Positions 4,983 through 7,510 of a DNA stretch of 7,510 bases are shown piece by piece. The stretch comes from Shewanella sp. GTDB lineage: Bacteria; Pseudomonadota; Gammaproteobacteria; Enterobacterales; Shewanellaceae. Position 1 is the first letter of the stretch. Every line of letters starts with the position of its first letter. The position numbers and the translations under genes were made by a program. The DNA is taken from NCBI GenBank assembly GCA_004195335.1, contig SDWK01000909.1, forward strand, positions 1 through 7,510. The letters run 5' to 3'. The notes under the pieces are model-generated. The model did not search any database, had not been told where the DNA came from, and saw only the letters and a program-made list of their open reading frames with translations.

Positions 4983-7397
4983 TTACTGAAAGTTCAGTGT
5001 CCAAGAGTTGATCGTGCCAGTATCGCGTTTAGCACTGTCAACCGCTTTAAGAGTCCACAGACCTGCGGATTCAACGCCTGTCATATCAACTGTGTAGGTC
5101 TTGTTGATATCGTTAGCACTTCCACCAGAGTTATCATGAATTATGGCTACTTGACCACTTGGGCTGTGTAGTTCAACTTGCAGATCACCAATATAGGTAT
5201 GTGAAATATCAACGGTTACCGATACGGTGCCTGAATCACCTGTTCGAGTCGCTGAGATTGCACTGCTGATACCCGCAGAGCTGTTATCAGGGATCGCATA
5301 GCTTGTGCTGTTGGTGTAAGTTGCTGCTCCACCATCTGAATTTCCACCGCCATTAGATTCAGTGTAGTTAGCCACTAAGCTTACGTCGCTAAATGCGCTA
5401 TAACCTTGAACCATGACATAGTAGGTTCCGGTTTGAGCATTGGTGATTGGGCAAGACTCGCTATTACCTCCTTTCCAAGGACGACAATCGTAGCTATCAG
5501 AAGTCGGTGCCGCGCCATATTGAACATACAGATCCGCATCACCAGTACCACCACTCATGGTAAAGCTGAGATCAGATGCACCTGCAGTAACATCGATTGA
5601 AAAATGAAGCTCCTCACCTTTTACGCCTGCAAGACTGGTTTTAGCTGTGCCGTTAACCAGTACATTATCGCCAGTGCCTGTTCCAGGATCGGTTGGACCA
5701 TCACAAGATTGATCTAAGTAAGCATTCGCTGCGACAGCATCAATAAGACCATAACCTGTCTTATCATCACGACCCGCAGTGCCAAGATCTTCGGCTGTGG
5801 CGTGAAGTGCTGAACGGATTTGGGCTGCGCTACATTCGGTGTGGTGACTCCAAACTAATGTTGCCACACCTGAAACATGAGGCGTTGCCATAGAAGTACC
5901 GTTGTAGTATTCATAATCTTCGTTGGCGGTATTTGAAACAGTCACAGTTGAACCAATTAGGCCTTGAAGTACTTGACCTGTTGCGCGACTGACAGATACT
6001 GAAACTAGAGATGCTTCGTTGTTGGTATCGACCAGAAAAGGGTTCTGAAGGCCGGGCAGTGCAGTATTGCCGTAGACTATGACGGCACTTGCACCAGCGT
6101 TATTACAGGCTCTGACGGCATCGATCTCAGGATAACTGGCACCCTGGTTACCGACACGTTCAACCAGACAAACTTTGTTGCTCATGTCTGTGCAGTTACC
6201 TGACACAGAACACTCGGCAAGCTCACCAGTAACACTGCCATTAACCGGTGTTGCCACATGATCAGTGCCCGATTTTACGTAACGGTTATGGGGGACAACA
6301 CCATTATCAAAATAAGATTGACCGCCAATGGTGATATCGGCAAGACGACCTTCACCCAAGGTGACTGTTGAGAGAATTGCTTCACCCGGGCCTGAAATCT
6401 CAACTTGGTTAGTGTATTGAGAGAACGCGGCATGATCTTTGTTGTTATCGACGGCGGCAACTGACATTACAGCATCATAAGAGGCTGGATAACTGTGAGT
6501 ATTATTGCCGTCATTACCTGCAGCGGCGATAAGTAAGACGCCATTATTCTGATGAGCGGTTAAGGCATTTTGTTCTGTGGTACTTGAGGCGCTACCACCT
6601 AAACTCATGGTCACAACATTGGCGCCGTTGTTGACACAGGTATCGACTGCAGATACCAGTGATGATGAGTAGCCCCAACCCGCTTCATTGAATACCTTGA
6701 TCACATGAATATTGGCATTCTGGTTTGGCATAACACCGACAACACCTTCGTTGTTGGCAATTGCTGCGATAGTACCAGCTACATGAGTGCCGTGAGCATT
6801 GTGGTTGCCAGGTTCAAACCAGTTTCCTGTACCCGAGTTATTGGTTCCTGTGACGTTATTACCGCTTAAATCATTATGACTACGATCATAACCTGAATCG
6901 ATAATACAGATAGTTCGATTACCAGCTTGGGAATCACTTAGACTTGTCGCGCCCACATAGGTTTGACCCCAAGGTGTTGTTTCACTAAGGAGTCTTCTTG
7001 GAACATCTTCTTCAACATATTCTACATCCGGACGTAGTTTAAGCGCTTGAAGACCTTTAGCATTAAGTTTCGCTGTATAGCTGTTACTGCGACCAATTCG
7101 CTTCATCTCTCTGGCAGAGGCATTGTTCATTGCTCTGTGGTGAGAGAAAACTTCGTTTGATCTTGGCTCATAGAGCGCTTCACTGATCTCAGTTGATTGA
7201 GATTGAAAGCTGGCAAGGGCGTTTGCATTTCTAAACTTGACGATATAACGCTTAGGTAAAGGCGATGTCTGCTCAATGCCTGAGTTTAGTGACTGTAATC
7301 CCGGGGTAAAGGCGGGAGATGCAGTGACACTGGCAGATATCGCCATTGCTAATGCGGAGAGGCTTAATGCCATTGCCGTAGATTTGGTGCTTGTCAT
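4983..7397 (-). CDS. Secreted subtilisin-like S8 serine protease with PA, PPC and P domains
   Basis: An 804-residue pre-pro-enzyme. Residues 1-26 are a Sec signal peptide, with likely cleavage after VTA. Residues about 49-131 are an inhibitor I9-type propeptide (RYIVKF at 50-55, VEYVEED at 125-131). The S8 domain (about 145-560) has D167 (IIDSG), H202 (HGTHVAG), oxyanion N295 (AAAGNDG) and S502 (NGTSMATPHVSG). A PA domain (about 350-490) with several cysteines is inserted before the Ser motif. A PPC domain (about 578-676, GDADLYVQYG) and a C-terminal P/proprotein convertase domain (about 697-804, IGDLQVELHSPSG) follow, joined by Gly-rich linkers near 567-577 and 682-690. It should be exported and self-processed to digest external protein. 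All catalytic residues are intact. ATG 7397 has a GGAAGA ribosome site (7403-7408) and starts directly at the signal peptide. It is a single-gene unit with its own terminator. Confidence 0.96.
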   Translation of the reverse strand: MTSTKSTAMALSLSALAMAISASVTASPAFTPGLQSLNSGIEQTSPLPKRYIVKFRNANALASFQSQSTEISEALYEPRSNEVFSHHRAMNNASAREMKRIGRSNSYTAKLNAKGLQALKLRPDVEYVEEDVPRRLLSETTPWGQTYVGATSLSDSQAGNRTICIIDSGYDRSHNDLSGNNVTGTNNSGTGNWFEPGNHNAHGTHVAGTIAAIANNEGVVGVMPNQNANIHVIKVFNEAGWGYSSSLVSAVDTCVNNGANVVTMSLGGSASSTTEQNALTAHQNNGVLLIAAAGNDGNNTHSYPASYDAVMSVAAVDNNKDHAAFSQYTNQVEISGPGEAILSTVTLGEGRLADITIGGQSYFDNGVVPHNRYVKSGTDHVATPVNGSVTGELAECSVSGNCTDMSNKVCLVERVGNQGASYPEIDAVRACNNAGASAVIVYGNTALPGLQNPFLVDTNNEASLVSVSVSRATGQVLQGLIGSTVTVSNTANEDYEYYNGTSMATPHVSGVATLVWSHHTECSAAQIRSALHATAEDLGTAGRDDKTGYGLIDAVAANAYLDQSCDGPTDPGTGTGDNVLVNGTAKTSLAGVKGEELHFSIDVTAGASDLSFTMSGGTGDADLYVQYGAAPTSDSYDCRPWKGGNSESCPITNAQTGTYYVMVQGYSAFSDVSLVANYTESNGGGNSDGGAATYTNSTSYAIPDNSSAGISSAISATRTGDSGTVSVTVDISHTYIGDLQVELHSPSGQVAIIHDNSGGSANDINKTYTVDMTGVESAGLWTLKAVDSAKRDTGTINSWTLNFQ

Positions 7398-7411
7398 AAT
7401 TGTCTTCCATG

Positions 7412-7425
7412 TTAATTAGAATTAA
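7412..7425. repeat. Short dyad in the protease leader
   Basis: TTAATT-AG-AATTAA is a perfect 6-bp dyad just upstream of the protease ribosome site (7403-7408). It could be a small operator, but such AT palindromes are common by chance. I found no convincing -35/-10 pair in 7398-7491; the promoter may be cut off by the contig end. Confidence 0.25.
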
Positions 7426-7491
7426 TCATTATTATTAGGTGGCTTTTCAGATGAACATATAAAAAACCGGTTACTCGACAGCGAATGTATC

Positions 7492-7510
7492 CTGTCTCTT
7501 ATACACATCT
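7492..7510. other. Nextera/Tn5 mosaic-end adapter, non-genomic
   Basis: The last 19 bases are CTGTCTCTTATACACATCT, the exact Tn5 mosaic end used in transposase-based sequencing libraries. The mosaic end is a laboratory hybrid of the Tn5 outside and inside ends, so a natural origin is very unlikely. Genomic sequence ends at about 7491. Confidence 0.95.

Noticed and set aside
5406..6460. Small open frames within the protease gene on both strands
   Set aside because: They overlap the PA and PPC coding regions out of frame and have no supporting features.
7492..7510. Natural Tn5/IS50 end
   Set aside because: The sequence is the engineered mosaic end, not the natural outside or inside end, and it stops exactly at the window edge.

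Overview
The window reads as a chromosomal segment of a marine gammaproteobacterium, most likely Shewanella or a close relative. This rests on recognition of the gene families: a VF530-type small DNA-binding protein, a secreted S8 protease carrying PA, PPC and P domains, and an XRE/ScfR-like regulator of the kind I associate with Shewanella and Vibrio. No rRNA, tRNA, CRISPR, insertion sequence or phage gene was seen. The right-hand end is not genomic: the last 19 bases (7492-7510) are the synthetic Tn5 mosaic end used in Nextera libraries, so the window ends at a contig edge with untrimmed adapter.

Layout. (1) 5-2012: a divergent pair made of a LysR-type regulator (minus) and a zinc-free NAD(P)H:quinone oxidoreductase-like enzyme (plus). 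They share a 142-bp spacer with a T-N11-A dyad and a good sigma70 promoter. A strong hairpin terminator (2073-2105) closes the enzyme gene. (2) 2146-4386: a second divergent pair. A 510-residue XRE-family regulator (minus) has an HTH, a degenerate IrrE/M78-like middle and a Cys-rich C-terminus like short-chain fatty acyl (ScfR/RamB) regulators. Opposite it is a 166-residue protein (plus) that matches the alpha/beta insertion domain of malate synthase G without the catalytic TIM barrel. Their 207-bp spacer holds three TGTRAAATT boxes at exact 14-bp steps over the regulator's promoter. (3) 4405-4443: a bidirectional terminator separates that small gene from a convergent VF530-family gene (4500-4856, minus), which has an extended -10 promoter. 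(4) 4983-7397: a secreted multidomain subtilisin-like protease (minus) with its own terminator (4937-4967).

How the genes may work together. The LysR protein probably controls the oxidoreductase. The most interesting unit is the ScfR-like regulator with the stand-alone malate synthase G domain. Known members of that regulator group (for example RamB of Corynebacterium) control glyoxylate-shunt and acetate or propionate genes. A non-catalytic piece of malate synthase G next to such a regulator suggests a sensor, decoy or partner protein in C2 metabolism. That link is inference. The VF530 gene and the protease look like independent single-gene units. There is no gene-free stretch longer than 300 bases.
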